This document shows, in pieces, positions 34,560 to 44,521 of a stretch of DNA of 64,000 bases. The notes under the pieces were generated by a model that searched no databases, was not told the DNA's origin, and saw only the letters and a list, made by a program, of their open reading frames with translations. Location: NCBI GenBank assembly GCA_028687585.1, contig JAQTZV010000006.1, forward strand, positions 1 through 64,000. The letters run 5' to 3'. Made by a program: the position numbers and the translations under genes. The stretch comes from Desulfuromonadaceae bacterium. GTDB lineage: Bacteria > Desulfobacterota > Desulfuromonadia > Geobacterales > Pseudopelobacteraceae. Each line of letters opens with the position of its first letter. Positions within the stretch are counted from its first letter, which is position 1.

Positions 34560-35993
34560 TCAGTCGGCGCTCCCGCCGCCAAGCACCTTGTAGAGGGTTA
34601 CCAGGTTGGCCAGTCGCGAAAGACGAGTGCTGATCAGGTTTTGCTGCGCAGCATACAGTGAACGCTGGGAGTCCAGCACCGCCAGATAGCTGTCGACCCC
34701 TTTTTCAAAGCGCGCCTGGGAGTTGCGATAGCTTTCGGAAGTAGCGTCGGTGAGCGACTGCTGGGCAGCAACCTGCTCGTCAATAGTCGCTCTTTGAGAC
34801 AGGGCATCAGCCACTTCGCGGAAAGCTGTCTGGATGGCTTTTTCGTACTGGGCAACGGCGATGTTGCGATCCACCTCTGCGACCTTCAGGTTGGCTTTAT
34901 TGGCACCACCGTCGAATATGGGCAGAGAGATTCGCGGCAGGATACTCCAGGCAAAGGAATCGCCTTTAAAAAGACCGGAAAGCTCATTACTGCCGAAACC
35001 GACCGATGAAACAAGGGTGATCCGGGGGAAAAATGCAGCCCGTGCCGCACCGATATTTGCGTTAAAACTTTTGAGCTGGCCTTCCGCCTGGAGGATGTCG
35101 GGGCGGCGCAACAATACATTTGAAGAGATGCCGGGAACAATGTCCTTCATTGCAGCCGGTGTTTCGGAAAGCGCCAGCGGCAACAGTCCGGCTGAAACCT
35201 GAGAGCCAACCACGAGATTAAGAGCATTTTCGTCCTGCGCTACCAGGGTAGTGTAGCGGGCGATGTCCACCCGCGATGCATCCACAGTGGTCTGGGCCTG
35301 GTTCAGAGCAAGTGAGTTAGAAACTCCGGCCTCAAACCGGCTCCTGGTCAGTTTGTAGGACTCCCGTTGGTTAGCCAGTGTATCTTTGGCGAGTTGTAGC
35401 CGTTCACGATCAGCGGCAAGTGTCAGATAGGCTGTGGCGACCTGTGAAACCAGAGTGATCTGTACACTTCGCTGTGCCTGCTCGGTTGCGAGATACTGCT
35501 CCAGCGCCTGATCCTTCAGACTCCGCACCCGGCCGAACAGGTCCAACTCATATGAGATGAGGCCGAGACCGACGTTGTACTGCTCCGTTGTCACGGCCCT
35601 CCGCGAGGAGGACAAGCCTTCCGGAATTCGCTGAAAGTTGGCGGAAGCAGATGCTTCAATCTTCGGCATCAGATCGGAACGTCTGATCTGGTACAGTGCC
35701 TGGAGTCGCTCGATGTTCAGGGCTGCAACCCGCAGGTCGCGGTTGTTTTTGAGTGCCTGCTCAATCAGTGCGGCTAATTGCTTATCAACAAAAAACTCCT
35801 GCCACGGAATGTCCGCAACCGTATGTTGCCCCTCTGCCGGAGTGCTATTGGAACCTGACCAGACTGCCGGAACAGGTGCGGCAGGCTGCTCGTATTTCGG
35901 CGCCATGGTGGCGCAGCCGGTAAGGGAGAGTAACGTGCCGAGAAGCAGGCACAATGGAATCGAATTTCGTTGTGTATGTTTCATATCATTCAT
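34560..35993 (-). CDS. RND efflux outer membrane lipoprotein (NodT/OprM family)
   Basis: This is the outer-membrane channel of a tripartite efflux pump. The 477-residue protein starts at ATG 35993, set by GGAGG 9 bases upstream. It has a lipoprotein signal with lipobox LTGC, then two OEP repeats (LIEQALKNNRDLRVAALNIE and RRPDILQAEGQLKSFNANIGAARAAFFP). The NodT-family end is present. It starts one base after the RND permease stop, completing an acrA-acrB-oprM-type operon. Confidence 0.94.
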   Translation of the reverse strand: MNDMKHTQRNSIPLCLLLGTLLSLTGCATMAPKYEQPAAPVPAVWSGSNSTPAEGQHTVADIPWQEFFVDKQLAALIEQALKNNRDLRVAALNIERLQALYQIRRSDLMPKIEASASANFQRIPEGLSSSRRAVTTEQYNVGLGLISYELDLFGRVRSLKDQALEQYLATEQAQRSVQITLVSQVATAYLTLAADRERLQLAKDTLANQRESYKLTRSRFEAGVSNSLALNQAQTTVDASRVDIARYTTLVAQDENALNLVVGSQVSAGLLPLALSETPAAMKDIVPGISSNVLLRRPDILQAEGQLKSFNANIGAARAAFFPRITLVSSVGFGSNELSGLFKGDSFAWSILPRISLPIFDGGANKANLKVAEVDRNIAVAQYEKAIQTAFREVADALSQRATIDEQVAAQQSLTDATSESYRNSQARFEKGVDSYLAVLDSQRSLYAAQQNLISTRLSRLANLVTLYKVLGGGSAD

Positions 35994-35994
35994 A

Positions 35995-38900
35995 TCAGTG
36001 GACCTCCGCCGCAGTGGCGACTTCAGGTTCTTCAGTGTGCGGTTGGTATTTTTTCCGGCCAAACAGCCGTGATATCAGGACGAAGAAAAACGGGATAAAA
36101 ATGAGGTCGATGAAGGTTGCCGTCAGCAAGCCGCCGGTGACAGCGGTACCGATGGCGTTCTGGGCTGCGGCCCCTGCCCCTTTGGTGAGCGCCAGCGGCA
36201 GGGTGCCGAAGAAAAACGCCAGCGAGGTCATGATGACCGGGCGGAGTCGGATCTTTACCGCCGACAGTGTCGCTTCAACCAGTTCATGCCCCTGATGCAT
36301 CTGTTCCTTGATGAACTGGATGATCAGGATGGCGTTCTTGGTGGAAAGACCGATGGTGGTCAACAGGCCGATCTGGAGATAGACATCGTTGGGGAGCACC
36401 CGCAGGTTGACCGCCGTAATGGCTCCTACCAGTCCCAGCGGTATCATCAGTAGATTGACAAAGGGTATGGTCCAGCTCTCATACAGTGCCGCCACGGAGA
36501 GAAATACCACCACCAGCGAGATGGCATACAGCAGCGGCGCTTGTGCTCCGGCATTCTTTTCCTCGTAGGAAAGGCCGGTCCATTCATAGCCGACGCCGGG
36601 CGGCAGCTTTGCGGCCATCTTCTCCATTTCTTTCATCGCCTCACCGGTGCTTATCCCGGATGCTGCCTGCCCCATGATCTCGACGGACGGAATGCCGTTG
36701 TAGCGTTCCAGGCGGGGTGAACCGTATTTCCAGCGAGGGGTGGCAAAAGCTGAAAACGGCACCATCTCGCCCTTGGTGTTGCGCACATACCAACTGCCGA
36801 TATCTTCCGGCAGCATACGGTACTTGGCATCGGCCTGGAGAAAGACCTTCTTGACCCGGCCATTTTCGATAAAGTCATTGACGTAGGACCCCCCCCAGGC
36901 GGTGGCAAGAACTTCATTGATACTTGCCAGCGGAACCCCGAGCGCCCCTGCCCGAACGTCATCAATGTCGAGCTTGAACTGGGGGGAATCATCCTGACCG
37001 TTGGGGCGGACCGCTTTCAGTTTCGGGTTTTTCATCGCCATACCCAGCAGCATGTTGCGGGCTTCCATCAGCTTTTCATGCCCGAGACCGGCCCGGTCCT
37101 GCAGCATGAAGTCAAAGCCGTTGGCCTGCCCCAACTCCACTACAGCGGGCGGCGAAAAGGCAAATGCCATACCATCTCTGAATTTCGAGAATGCCCCCAT
37201 GGCTCGACCGGCAACAGCCGGAGCTTTCAAGTCAGGAGACTGACGGTACTTCCAATTCTTCAGCCTGACAAAGGCAAGTCCCATGTTCTGACCGCGTCCG
37301 GCAAAGCTGAAGCCGGCAACCGTGATTACCGCCTCCACCGTTTTCTGTTCATTCTCTATAAAGTGCTTCTCCAGCTGTTCGACAACCTTCATGGTCCGAT
37401 CCTTGGTTGCACCGGCCGGGAGCTGAACCTGGCAGATGATGAAACCCTGGTCCTCATCCGGCAGGAACGAGGTGGGAAGTCGCTGGAAGAGGAACACCAT
37501 CCCTGTTACAATAGCGCCGTAGATAACCAGATACCGAACCGGTTTGTCAAAAGAACGACCGACGATCCCTTCATACTTCGTCCGGCAATAGTCAAACACT
37601 TTGTTGAACCAGAGGAAGAATTGGCAGAACCAGCCGCACTCACCCGGCGTATGCCCTTTTTCCACCGGTTTGAGCAGGGTCGCGCAGAGAGCCGGCGTCA
37701 GGGTCATGGCTACCAGTACCGAGAGGATCATGGCGGAGATGATGGTGATGGAGAACTGCCGGTAGATAACGCCGGTTGAGCCGCCGAAAAATGCCATCGG
37801 CAGAAACACCGCCGTCAACACGGTGGCGATACCCCAGAGGGCGCTGGTGATCTGCCCCATGGATTTGATGGTCGCATCTTTCGGTGACAGTCCCTCCTCT
37901 GACATGATTCGCTCCACGTTCTCGACGACAACGATAGCGTCATCCACCAGCAGGCCGATGACAATGACCAGGGCAAACATGGTGAGCGTGTTGATGGAGA
38001 ATCCGGCTACCGACAGTACGCCCATGGTGCCGAGTAGTACCACCGGTACAGCGATGGTGGGAATCAGAGTGGCGCGGATATTCTGCAGGAAGAGGAACAT
38101 GATGATAAAGACCAGGAAAACCGCCTCGATCAGTGTTTTTACCACCTCTTCGATGGATATCTTGACGAACGGCGTGGTGTCGTAGGGATAGACCACCTTC
38201 ATGCCGGCCGGGAAAAACCGGGACAGCTCCGCCATCTTTGCCTTGACCCGGTTGGCGGTATCCAGGGCGTTGGCACCGGCTGCCAGACGGATGGCCATAC
38301 CGCCCAGCGGTTTGCCCATGTAGCGGGCCTCGACGTCATAGTTTTCGGTGCCGATTTTACAATCAGCCACATCCTTCAGCCTTACGGCGGAGCCGTCGCT
38401 GCCCGTGCGCAGAATAATGGCATCAAACTGCTCCGTGGTCTGCAGCAGGGTCCGAGCAGTGATGGTGGCGTTCAGCTGCTGCCCCGGCGCCGCCGGGTTT
38501 CCGCCGAACTGACCGGCGGAAACCTGAGCGTTTTGTGCCTGCAGTGCGGCAACCACATCATTGGTTGTCAGACGGTAGCTGTTCAGTTTGGAAGGGTTCA
38601 GCCAGATTCGCATGGCATTCTGGGAACCGAACATCTGCAGCTCACCGACTCCCTCAACCCGGCTGACAATCTCCTGAATGTTGGATACGGCATAATCGGT
38701 CAGTTCGTAACGATTCATGGAATTGTCTTCAGAGATAAGGCCGATTATCAGCAAAAAGTTTTTGGTGGACTTGACTACCTGAATCCCCGAGCGCTGGACA
38801 ATCTGGGGGAGAAGCGGCGTGGCAAGCTGCAGTTTGTTCTGCACCTGCACCTGGGCGATGTTCGGATCGGTGCCTGCCTTGAAGGTCAGATTTATTGCGA

Positions 38901-39162
38901 TAGCCCCGGCTGAATCACTGGTGGAGGACATATAGATAAGGTTGTCGATGCCGTTCAGTTTCTGTTCGACGATCTGGGTGACCGTATCCTGTACCGTCTG
39001 GGCGGAAGCCCCCGGATACACCGCATTGATGGTAATCTGCGGCGGCGCGATCGGCGGATACTGGGAGACCGGCAGGGTCTTGATTGACAGAAGGCCCGCC
39101 AGCATGACCATGATGGCGATCACCCAGGCAAAAATCGGGCGATTGATGAAAAATTTAGGCAT
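35995..39162 (-). CDS. RND multidrug efflux permease (AcrB/HAE1 family)
   Basis: This is a 1055-residue proton-driven exporter with 12 membrane segments and two large periplasmic loops. The proton-relay motif [18 protein letters not shown] has the paired Asp of AcrB Asp407/408. The N-terminus [20 protein letters not shown] and the length are standard for HAE1 hydrophobic-compound pumps. It is separated from the adaptor gene by 167 bases containing a dispersed-type repeat. Regulation is probably by the TetR protein at the head of the cluster. Confidence 0.96.
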   Translation of the reverse strand: MPKFFINRPIFAWVIAIMVMLAGLLSIKTLPVSQYPPIAPPQITINAVYPGASAQTVQDTVTQIVEQKLNGIDNLIYMSSTSDSAGAIAINLTFKAGTDPNIAQVQVQNKLQLATPLLPQIVQRSGIQVVKSTKNFLLIIGLISEDNSMNRYELTDYAVSNIQEIVSRVEGVGELQMFGSQNAMRIWLNPSKLNSYRLTTNDVVAALQAQNAQVSAGQFGGNPAAPGQQLNATITARTLLQTTEQFDAIILRTGSDGSAVRLKDVADCKIGTENYDVEARYMGKPLGGMAIRLAAGANALDTANRVKAKMAELSRFFPAGMKVVYPYDTTPFVKISIEEVVKTLIEAVFLVFIIMFLFLQNIRATLIPTIAVPVVLLGTMGVLSVAGFSINTLTMFALVIVIGLLVDDAIVVVENVERIMSEEGLSPKDATIKSMGQITSALWGIATVLTAVFLPMAFFGGSTGVIYRQFSITIISAMILSVLVAMTLTPALCATLLKPVEKGHTPGECGWFCQFFLWFNKVFDYCRTKYEGIVGRSFDKPVRYLVIYGAIVTGMVFLFQRLPTSFLPDEDQGFIICQVQLPAGATKDRTMKVVEQLEKHFIENEQKTVEAVITVAGFSFAGRGQNMGLAFVRLKNWKYRQSPDLKAPAVAGRAMGAFSKFRDGMAFAFSPPAVVELGQANGFDFMLQDRAGLGHEKLMEARNMLLGMAMKNPKLKAVRPNGQDDSPQFKLDIDDVRAGALGVPLASINEVLATAWGGSYVNDFIENGRVKKVFLQADAKYRMLPEDIGSWYVRNTKGEMVPFSAFATPRWKYGSPRLERYNGIPSVEIMGQAASGISTGEAMKEMEKMAAKLPPGVGYEWTGLSYEEKNAGAQAPLLYAISLVVVFLSVAALYESWTIPFVNLLMIPLGLVGAITAVNLRVLPNDVYLQIGLLTTIGLSTKNAILIIQFIKEQMHQGHELVEATLSAVKIRLRPVIMTSLAFFFGTLPLALTKGAGAAAQNAIGTAVTGGLLTATFIDLIFIPFFFVLISRLFGRKKYQPHTEEPEVATAAEVH

Positions 39163-39192
39163 ACAGTTAACTCCTTATAAGGAAAACCTTTT

Positions 39193-39318
39193 CACCACAG
39201 AGGTACGGAGGACACAGAGAAAAAACGAATCAGGTTACAATCTAGCTTACAGCCTTTGGCACCATTTGTTTAGTCATGGAATTATGCCGTACTCCGTGTT
39301 CTCGGTGGCTTTGTGGTA
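39193..39318. repeat. Imperfect inverted-repeat element with CACAGAG-type ends
   Basis: The left end (39195-39220) and right end (39291-39316) are reverse complements at 20 of 26 positions (accacagaggtacggagg on the left). The inner part has no coding potential. It lies between the efflux permease and adaptor genes and resembles small dispersed intergenic elements; copies elsewhere cannot be checked here. Confidence 0.6.
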
Positions 39319-39329
39319 AGACTAGTAGT

Positions 39330-40538
39330 TTATTTTTTTTCTGTCTTTACAGTTGCGGGCTGTTGCGCCCCGGCTGGTGCGGGTGCTGCTGCCGGTGCGC
39401 TGCCGAACGGGACCGCTGTGACCGGTGTCCCCGGCCGTGCCTTCTGCAGCCCTTCCAGAATGACCCGGTCTCCCGTTTTCAAGCCGTCGCTGACCAGCCA
39501 ACTATCCCCCACCGTCCTGACCACCTTGATCGGGCGAGGCTCAACCTTCTCCTCAGCTCCGACGGTCATGACCATTGCATCGCCCTTTGGATTGCGGGTA
39601 ACTCCGCGTTGCGGGATAAGTATCGCGTTTTCATTTACCCCTTCAACCAGAACGGCACGCACAAACATGCCGGGGAGCAGCGCCTGTCTGGGATTGGGAA
39701 AAACGGCACGCAGAGTAACGGAACCGGTACTTTGATCTACCGTGACTTCTGAAAATTTGAGAGTTCCGGTCAATGGATACGGAGATCCGTCTTCCATGAG
39801 CAGTTTGACCAGCGTTGAGTCACTCTTTTTCAGGACACCGTTGGCAAGATTCTGCTTCAGCCTGATCATGTCGGAGCTGGACTGGGTAACATCAACATAC
39901 ATGGAATCGAGCTGCTGGATTGTGGCCAGAGCGGTTGGCTGGCCGGCAGTCACCAGGGCACCGTCAGTAATGGTTGAGCGTCCGATACGGCCTGAAATCG
40001 GGGCCGTGATTCTGGTGTAGGTAAGGTTGATGCGGGCTGTCTCCAGCGCCGCCTTGGTTAATGCAACATCTGCCTCTGTCTGCTTTAACAGGGCATATGC
40101 ATCATCATAATCCTGCTGACTCACTGCCTTTATTTTTACCAGATCCTTATAGCGCTCCTCTTTGAGTCTGGCTGGAATCAGGTTGGCTTCAGCCCTCGCT
40201 TCAGACGCCCTGGCGCTGGCGAAGGCCGCCTGGTAGGTTGCCGGGTCAATCTGATACAGTGCCTGCCCGGCCTTTACGTCGGAACCCTCGGTGAACAGCC
40301 GTTTCTGGATAATACCGCCAACCTGGGGTCGAACTTCGGCAATATGCTGTGGTGACGTGCGTCCTGAAAGCTCGGTAGTCAGGGTGACCCGTTGCGGTTG
40401 AACGGTGACGACTCCGACTTCCGGCGGGCCCTGTGGCGGACCGGCCGGTGCCTGCTTTTTGCCGCAGCCGGCGAGAAGGAGAGTGACGGAAAGAATTCCA
40501 ATACTGGCAAATACTGCTGTTCTGTACGTGAATTGCAT
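39330..40538 (-). CDS. RND efflux periplasmic adaptor (AcrA family lipoprotein)
   Basis: This is the membrane-fusion protein of the pump. The 402-residue protein has a lipobox (TLLLAGC near residue 23), a Pro-rich linker, a split lipoyl-like domain (AEVRPQVGGIIQKRLFTEGSDVKAG), a coiled-coil hairpin around 95-150, and a beta-barrel. The C-terminal tail is Ala/Pro-rich. ATG 40538 follows AGAGG by 5 bases. A palindromic operator candidate lies 24 bases upstream. Confidence 0.94.
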   Translation of the reverse strand: MQFTYRTAVFASIGILSVTLLLAGCGKKQAPAGPPQGPPEVGVVTVQPQRVTLTTELSGRTSPQHIAEVRPQVGGIIQKRLFTEGSDVKAGQALYQIDPATYQAAFASARASEARAEANLIPARLKEERYKDLVKIKAVSQQDYDDAYALLKQTEADVALTKAALETARINLTYTRITAPISGRIGRSTITDGALVTAGQPTALATIQQLDSMYVDVTQSSSDMIRLKQNLANGVLKKSDSTLVKLLMEDGSPYPLTGTLKFSEVTVDQSTGSVTLRAVFPNPRQALLPGMFVRAVLVEGVNENAILIPQRGVTRNPKGDAMVMTVGAEEKVEPRPIKVVRTVGDSWLVSDGLKTGDRVILEGLQKARPGTPVTAVPFGSAPAAAPAPAGAQQPATVKTEKK

Positions 40539-40561
40539 AGACACCTCTGTGGATATTTTAG

Positions 40562-40577
40562 GAATGAATGTTCATTC
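40562..40577. promoter_or_regulatory. Palindromic TetR-type operator upstream of the efflux adaptor gene
   Basis: gaatgaatgttcattc is a near-perfect 16-base palindrome, perfect except for the central two bases. It matches the site upstream of the tetR gene, so both are likely bound by the same repressor. Confidence 0.75.
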
Positions 40578-40621
40578 TGAAGCTTGTGCTAAAAGGTTTT
40601 TCTACCGTCTGTTGCCATTGA

Positions 40622-41200
40622 TTATCGCTTGATCCCATCCCAGCAGGCTTCAATGGTATGGTGGATCAGCGCTTCATCCAATTCGACGAAACCAAGGATG
40701 TGATCCCGGGCGACGGACAGTACCGGGCCGAAAAAGAGGGCAAACAGTATTACCAGGGGAAGGTCTTTCAGTATCTGCTGGGTTATGCCCAATTGGAACA
40801 ACTCCCTGAATACATTGCAGTCACTCGTTGCCGTACCCAGGATTTTATCCCGCCGAGAGGCCACACCGTAGGGGGAGTTATGGAACTGTTCCAGATAGCG
40901 GAAGACGAGCGGATTGTGTATAAAATGGTGCAACAAGCCTGTGCCGAGATGGAGAAAACGCTCCCGGAACGGTTCTCCGACGGAATACTTTTCCTGCAGG
41001 GCCGCCATGATATTCTCTTCGATATCCCGGTACAGTTCAGTAATCAGCACATCCTTGTTCTCAAAATAGCGGTAGATGGTTCCGGCGCCGACATTTGCCC
41101 GGGAGGCAATCATCGCCATCGGGGCGCCGTGGAAGCCGTTTTCGGCAATAAGTTCCAGTGCCGCCCGCACAATTTCATCGCGCTTATCAATTTTAGACAT
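40622..41200 (-). CDS. TetR/AcrR family transcriptional repressor of the efflux operon
   Basis: This 192-residue regulator has a TetR helix-turn-helix at the N-terminus (ELIAENGFHGAPMAMIASRANVGAGTIYRYFENKDVLI) and a ligand-binding C-terminal domain. It is the first gene of the minus-strand set tetR, acrA-like, acrB-like, oprM-like. Matching palindromes lie in front of it and in front of the adaptor gene, implying autoregulation and control of the pump. The inducer is unknown. Confidence 0.93.
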   Translation of the reverse strand: MSKIDKRDEIVRAALELIAENGFHGAPMAMIASRANVGAGTIYRYFENKDVLITELYRDIEENIMAALQEKYSVGEPFRERFLHLGTGLLHHFIHNPLVFRYLEQFHNSPYGVASRRDKILGTATSDCNVFRELFQLGITQQILKDLPLVILFALFFGPVLSVARDHILGFVELDEALIHHTIEACWDGIKR

Positions 41201-41222
41201 TACTTTCGCCTTTTACGATTCG

Positions 41223-41238
41223 GAATGAACGTTCATTC
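41223..41238. promoter_or_regulatory. Perfect palindromic TetR-type operator upstream of the repressor gene
   Basis: gaatgaacgttcattc is a perfect 16-base palindrome 23 bases upstream of the tetR start, differing from the second site (40562) at one central position. Confidence 0.78.
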
Positions 41239-41348
41239 CTTTTTATGACAAAGTACGTGTGTCGTCAACAAAAATATCATGCACCCGGTTCAGCGAATAG
41301 GCCAACGAAGAGAGGACAAACAGGAAGGGGTGCGGTAGAGGGTGCATG

Positions 41349-41939
41349 TCAAAGAATTTTCTGGACAAGAAGCAGGTACGGGGCACCCGGTTTAACGTTA
41401 GTCTGTCCCATTCGCCAGGAATAACATGTCCGTGAATCGAGTCCGGCGGCCCAATTCTCGACAGCAAGCCCCTCTTCATCGCCGCCGTTGTGGCCGGGGT
41501 ACACGGTTACCAGCACAATCCCGCCCGGGGCAAGCAGGTGCAGCGCCTGCTCAAGTGCGATGGCGGTTGTCTCCGGCCGGGTCATGATACTGCGGTCTCC
41601 ACCGGGGCAGTAGCCGAGATTGAACAGCACAACCTGTACCGGTCCCGTGACATGCACTGCGAGGTTTTCGTGGCCCGCCAACAGCAGTGTCACCCGGTTC
41701 GAAAGCTTCGCTTCAGCTACTCTGCGACCGGTCTCGATAAGCGCCTGCTGCTGAATGTCAAACCCGAAGACAGAGCCGTCGGCGCCGACCAGACGGGCCA
41801 GCAACAAGGTGTCATGCCCGTTGCCGCAGGTTGCATCGACCGCCGTATGGCCGTCACGCACAAAGTCGTGCAGAAACAGGTGCGAAAGCGGCACCGGCCC
41901 GCGCAGAGCGGGCATGGAAAGAGATGAGATGTCTGTCAT
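41349..41939 (-). CDS. Class I SAM-dependent methyltransferase, YtqB/rRNA_methylase family
   Basis: This 196-residue protein has a SAM-binding Rossmann fold with VDATCGNGHDTLLLARLVG, GFDIQQQAL, and the family-specific VLFNLGYCPGGDRSIMTRPETT, which marks the PF06962 putative rRNA/tRNA methylases. ATG 41939 is chosen because the family starts shortly before SHLFLHDFVRDGHTAVDAT; the frame upstream is antisense to the rluA-like gene. The substrate is not established here. It is divergent from rluA with only 85 bases between starts. Confidence 0.88.
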   Translation of the reverse strand: MTDISSLSMPALRGPVPLSHLFLHDFVRDGHTAVDATCGNGHDTLLLARLVGADGSVFGFDIQQQALIETGRRVAEAKLSNRVTLLLAGHENLAVHVTGPVQVVLFNLGYCPGGDRSIMTRPETTAIALEQALHLLAPGGIVLVTVYPGHNGGDEEGLAVENWAAGLDSRTCYSWRMGQTNVKPGAPYLLLVQKIL

Positions 41940-42024
41940 GACAGCGGAGGTTAGCAGAATCAGGGGGCTTTGGCCACAAAGGAATTGTTTGCCTTCGTGT
42001 GCTAAAACAGGTACTACGAACAGC

Positions 42025-42924
42025 ATGATAGTGAGAAAAACTGTTGAAAAAGAGCAGCACAACCTCCGCCTCGACGATACCGTAGCAACCCTCTGCGCGG
42101 GGGTCAGTAAATCTGAGGCGCGCCGCATCATCGACCGGGGCGGCTGTACGGTCAACGTCGCCCTAGTGCGGGTGGCATCGCGGAGCGTCAGGACAGGTGA
42201 CGTCATTGAGATCGGCATCATGGAAGCCGGCCGGTTTCAGGAGTTGAAGCTGCCGCCGGGGGCGCTGCTGTATGAAGATGTGGAACTGATAGCGGTCAAC
42301 AAACCGGCCGGAATCAATAGTCAGCGCACCCCCTATCAGCTGAAGGGAACCTTGGAATACTGGGTCTCGGAATATTTTAAAGCGCAGGGGAGCAGTGAAC
42401 CTGCCCGGGTTGTCCACCGCCTGGACCGCGGTACATCAGGCGCGATGCTCTTCCCGAAAAACCGGCCCGCTGCTGCGTGGCTCTCGAAACAGTTTCAGGA
42501 TGGTCTGGTCGAAAAGCGGTATCTGGCGTTGGTCTCTGGTCGTTCTGATGAGGAAAAGTGGGTTGTAGACGCACCGATCGGGAAAGTCGCCTCGGCACGG
42601 TATGGAGTTGTTGAAGGGGGTAAGGTCGCCGTCACCGAATTTTGCACCATTGCCTCATCCGGAGATGTCTCGCTGGTAGAAGCAAAGCCGTTGACCGGGC
42701 GTACTCATCAGATCAGGGTGCATCTCGCATCGTTAGGACTGCCGATCATTGGCGATGCAACGTATGGAGGCCTGCTTGCCGGGCGGATGATGCTGCACTG
42801 CTCTGCGATGGCGTTTCAGAATTCTAAAAAGGTAGAAATCAAAGTGACCGCTCCGCTTGATGGTGAGTTTGAAGAGAAGGTAGACAGGTTAGCGCAAACT
42901 ACTCCCCGAAAACCTGGGCGCTGA
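42025..42924 (+). CDS. RluA family RNA pseudouridine synthase
   Basis: This 299-residue enzyme has an S4-like RNA-binding domain at the N-terminus (RLDDTVATLCAGVSKSEARRIIDRGGCTVN) and the catalytic core with Asp in VHRLDRGTSGAM, then PLTGRTHQIRVHLASLGLPIIGD. The family modifies rRNA or tRNA uridines; which site cannot be told. ATG 42025 is used because the S4 domain begins just after it; longer in-frame upstream sequence overlaps the divergent methyltransferase. Its 3' end overlaps the convergent AMMECR1 gene by 26 bases. Confidence 0.92.
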   Translation: MIVRKTVEKEQHNLRLDDTVATLCAGVSKSEARRIIDRGGCTVNVALVRVASRSVRTGDVIEIGIMEAGRFQELKLPPGALLYEDVELIAVNKPAGINSQRTPYQLKGTLEYWVSEYFKAQGSSEPARVVHRLDRGTSGAMLFPKNRPAAAWLSKQFQDGLVEKRYLALVSGRSDEEKWVVDAPIGKVASARYGVVEGGKVAVTEFCTIASSGDVSLVEAKPLTGRTHQIRVHLASLGLPIIGDATYGGLLAGRMMLHCSAMAFQNSKKVEIKVTAPLDGEFEEKVDRLAQTTPRKPGR

Positions 42925-43444
42925 AGATATATATTTCACACGCCTCCTGCCAGGCGTCTTCCGGCAGACCGGCCTTGATGCAGGTATGCTGCAGGAACTG
43001 GTCGCGATTCCAGCCGTATTCGGTTGCCACCTGAGGCAGCAGCACTCCGCGATAACTCCCTTTGACGATATAAATGCCGTGAACTCCCACCTGAATCTCT
43101 TCGACCGAGACCGCCTGCTGCAATGGAGACAGCACCGAAATATCAAGGGTGAAAGCGGCCAGATCTTCGCACTTCATCGGATAAAAGCGCGGGTCGCGGG
43201 TCGCCGCCGAAATCGCCATCTCCTGTACCAGTTGATACAGCGGCTGGTCTGACACAAAATTACCGATACATCCCCGCAATTCTCCCTGCTGCTTGATCGT
43301 GACAAAACAGCCGGATTGGAGGTTCAATCCGGGAGATACCGATACAACAGCCGGAGTTTTCCGGTTGGTGACGTACTCGACAATCGTGTCGCGGGCGATC
43401 TTCAGCAGTTCCTTCTGTTCCTTTTTAGTCAAGAGCTCCGACAT
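42899..43444 (-). CDS. amrA: AMMECR1 domain protein (AmmeMemoRadiSam system protein A)
   Basis: This 181-residue protein is a complete AMMECR1 domain: FVTIKQQGELRGCIGNF, MAISAATRDPRFYPMKCEDL, LDISVLSP, and GVLLPQVATEYGWNRDQFLQHTCIKAGL. Such proteins often accompany a Memo-like and a radical SAM protein (AmrB, AmrS), but neither is adjacent here. Function is unknown. It lies 10 bases downstream of peptide deformylase in the same direction. Confidence 0.93.
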   Translation of the reverse strand: MSELLTKKEQKELLKIARDTIVEYVTNRKTPAVVSVSPGLNLQSGCFVTIKQQGELRGCIGNFVSDQPLYQLVQEMAISAATRDPRFYPMKCEDLAAFTLDISVLSPLQQAVSVEEIQVGVHGIYIVKGSYRGVLLPQVATEYGWNRDQFLQHTCIKAGLPEDAWQEACEIYIFSAQVFGE

Positions 43445-43454
43445 GTTTCACCTC

Positions 43455-43958
43455 TCAGTAGTTCTTTCTTCGGAACAGCCCGGTCTTGATGCTGGTCACC
43501 CTGTCCAGAAACAGGACGCCGTCGAGATGATCCATTTCGTGCTGGATCGCTACCGCTTCAAAACCGCTGGCGGTAAATTCCCGAACAGTCCCGTCAGGTT
43601 CGCTGAACTGCAAAACGATCTCGGTGGCCCGGTCAACATCGCCGGTATAATCCGGCACGCTCATGCACCCTTCGCGCATGGTTGCCGAGCCACTGCGGCT
43701 CATGATCTCCGGGTTTATCATGCAGAGCAGGCCGTGGTTGTTCTCTTTGCCGTGGCGGTTCCTGGAAACATCCACCACACAGACCCGCAGTGTCACGCCG
43801 ATCTGCGAGGCGGCCACCCCCACGGAGCCGGGACCGTCATGCATGGTATCGATCAGATCCTGAACAAGATTTCGGATGGCATTGTCAATGTGTTCGACTC
43901 GGTGGCAGAGCTTTTTCAACACCGGATGCGGATAGCGTAAAACAGGCTGGATCGGCAT
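43455..43958 (-). CDS. def: Peptide deformylase
   Basis: Def removes the N-formyl group from nascent proteins. The 167-residue protein has the three metal and active-site motifs: GVAASQIG, EGCMS (metal Cys) and QHEMDHLDG (two metal His and the catalytic Glu). The length is normal. It lies 2 bases after the ACT-domain gene and is followed by the AMMECR1 gene, so the three form an operon. Confidence 0.96.
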   Translation of the reverse strand: MPIQPVLRYPHPVLKKLCHRVEHIDNAIRNLVQDLIDTMHDGPGSVGVAASQIGVTLRVCVVDVSRNRHGKENNHGLLCMINPEIMSRSGSATMREGCMSVPDYTGDVDRATEIVLQFSEPDGTVREFTASGFEAVAIQHEMDHLDGVLFLDRVTSIKTGLFRRKNY

Positions 43959-43960
43959 CG

Positions 43961-44521
43961 TTAAAAAGCCACCGGTGTTATGACCCGCACACCGATTTCA
44001 ACCTGCAGCTCTTTTTTCAGAGCGGCCAGGGTCTGTTCCACACCCTCGGGACTCTCTCCCTCCGGCAGCGCCACCTCCAGCATCAAAACGTAAACCGGTT
44101 CTTCCTCTGTACCGATCAGTTTGGTGTTGAGATCGGTGATATTGATAGCACGAGCGGCCAGCTCTTTGGTGACCCGATAGACGATTCCCGGTTGGTCGGC
44201 GCCATAGACGGAGATCATACAGATCTCACTGTCTGTTTCCTGTCGGGCAATTTCGTCAGGATGAAGAGTGCGGACGCCGAGTGTCATTCCCAGGTCGTCA
44301 CAGACAGGTTTCAGCTCTTCAACCAGCCGTGTTTTGCTGAACGGCCGTTTCAGTGAAACAATAAGGATCATGGCAAACTCACCCGCCAGCATCGTGCAGC
44401 TGGAATCGGCAATGTTACAGCCGAGATTGAAGAGACCCCCGGATATAGCGGCCACAATGCCGGGGCGGTCCTTGCCGACCACGGAGACGGCGTAATGAAG
44501 AATTTCAGGTTGCGGAGTCAT
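43961..44521 (-). CDS. Tandem ACT domain protein, GcvR-like
   Basis: This 186-residue protein contains two ACT domains: HYAVSVVGKDRPGIVAAISGGLFNLGCNIADS and MISVYGADQPGIVYRVTKELAARAINITDLN. That layout matches GcvR-type regulators of glycine cleavage, but in this group the ligand and target are not proven. ATG 44521 is preferred because GAGAGG lies just upstream. It leads the small def/amrA operon. Confidence 0.88.
   Translation of the reverse strand: MTPQPEILHYAVSVVGKDRPGIVAAISGGLFNLGCNIADSSCTMLAGEFAMILIVSLKRPFSKTRLVEELKPVCDDLGMTLGVRTLHPDEIARQETDSEICMISVYGADQPGIVYRVTKELAARAINITDLNTKLIGTEEEPVYVLMLEVALPEGESPEGVEQTLAALKKELQVEIGVRVITPVAF

Noticed and set aside
41940-42221. 94-residue N-terminal extension of the YtqB-like methyltransferase
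   Set aside because: The extension is antisense to the RluA-like gene, is Arg/Thr/Ser-rich without motif, and family members begin close to 41939.
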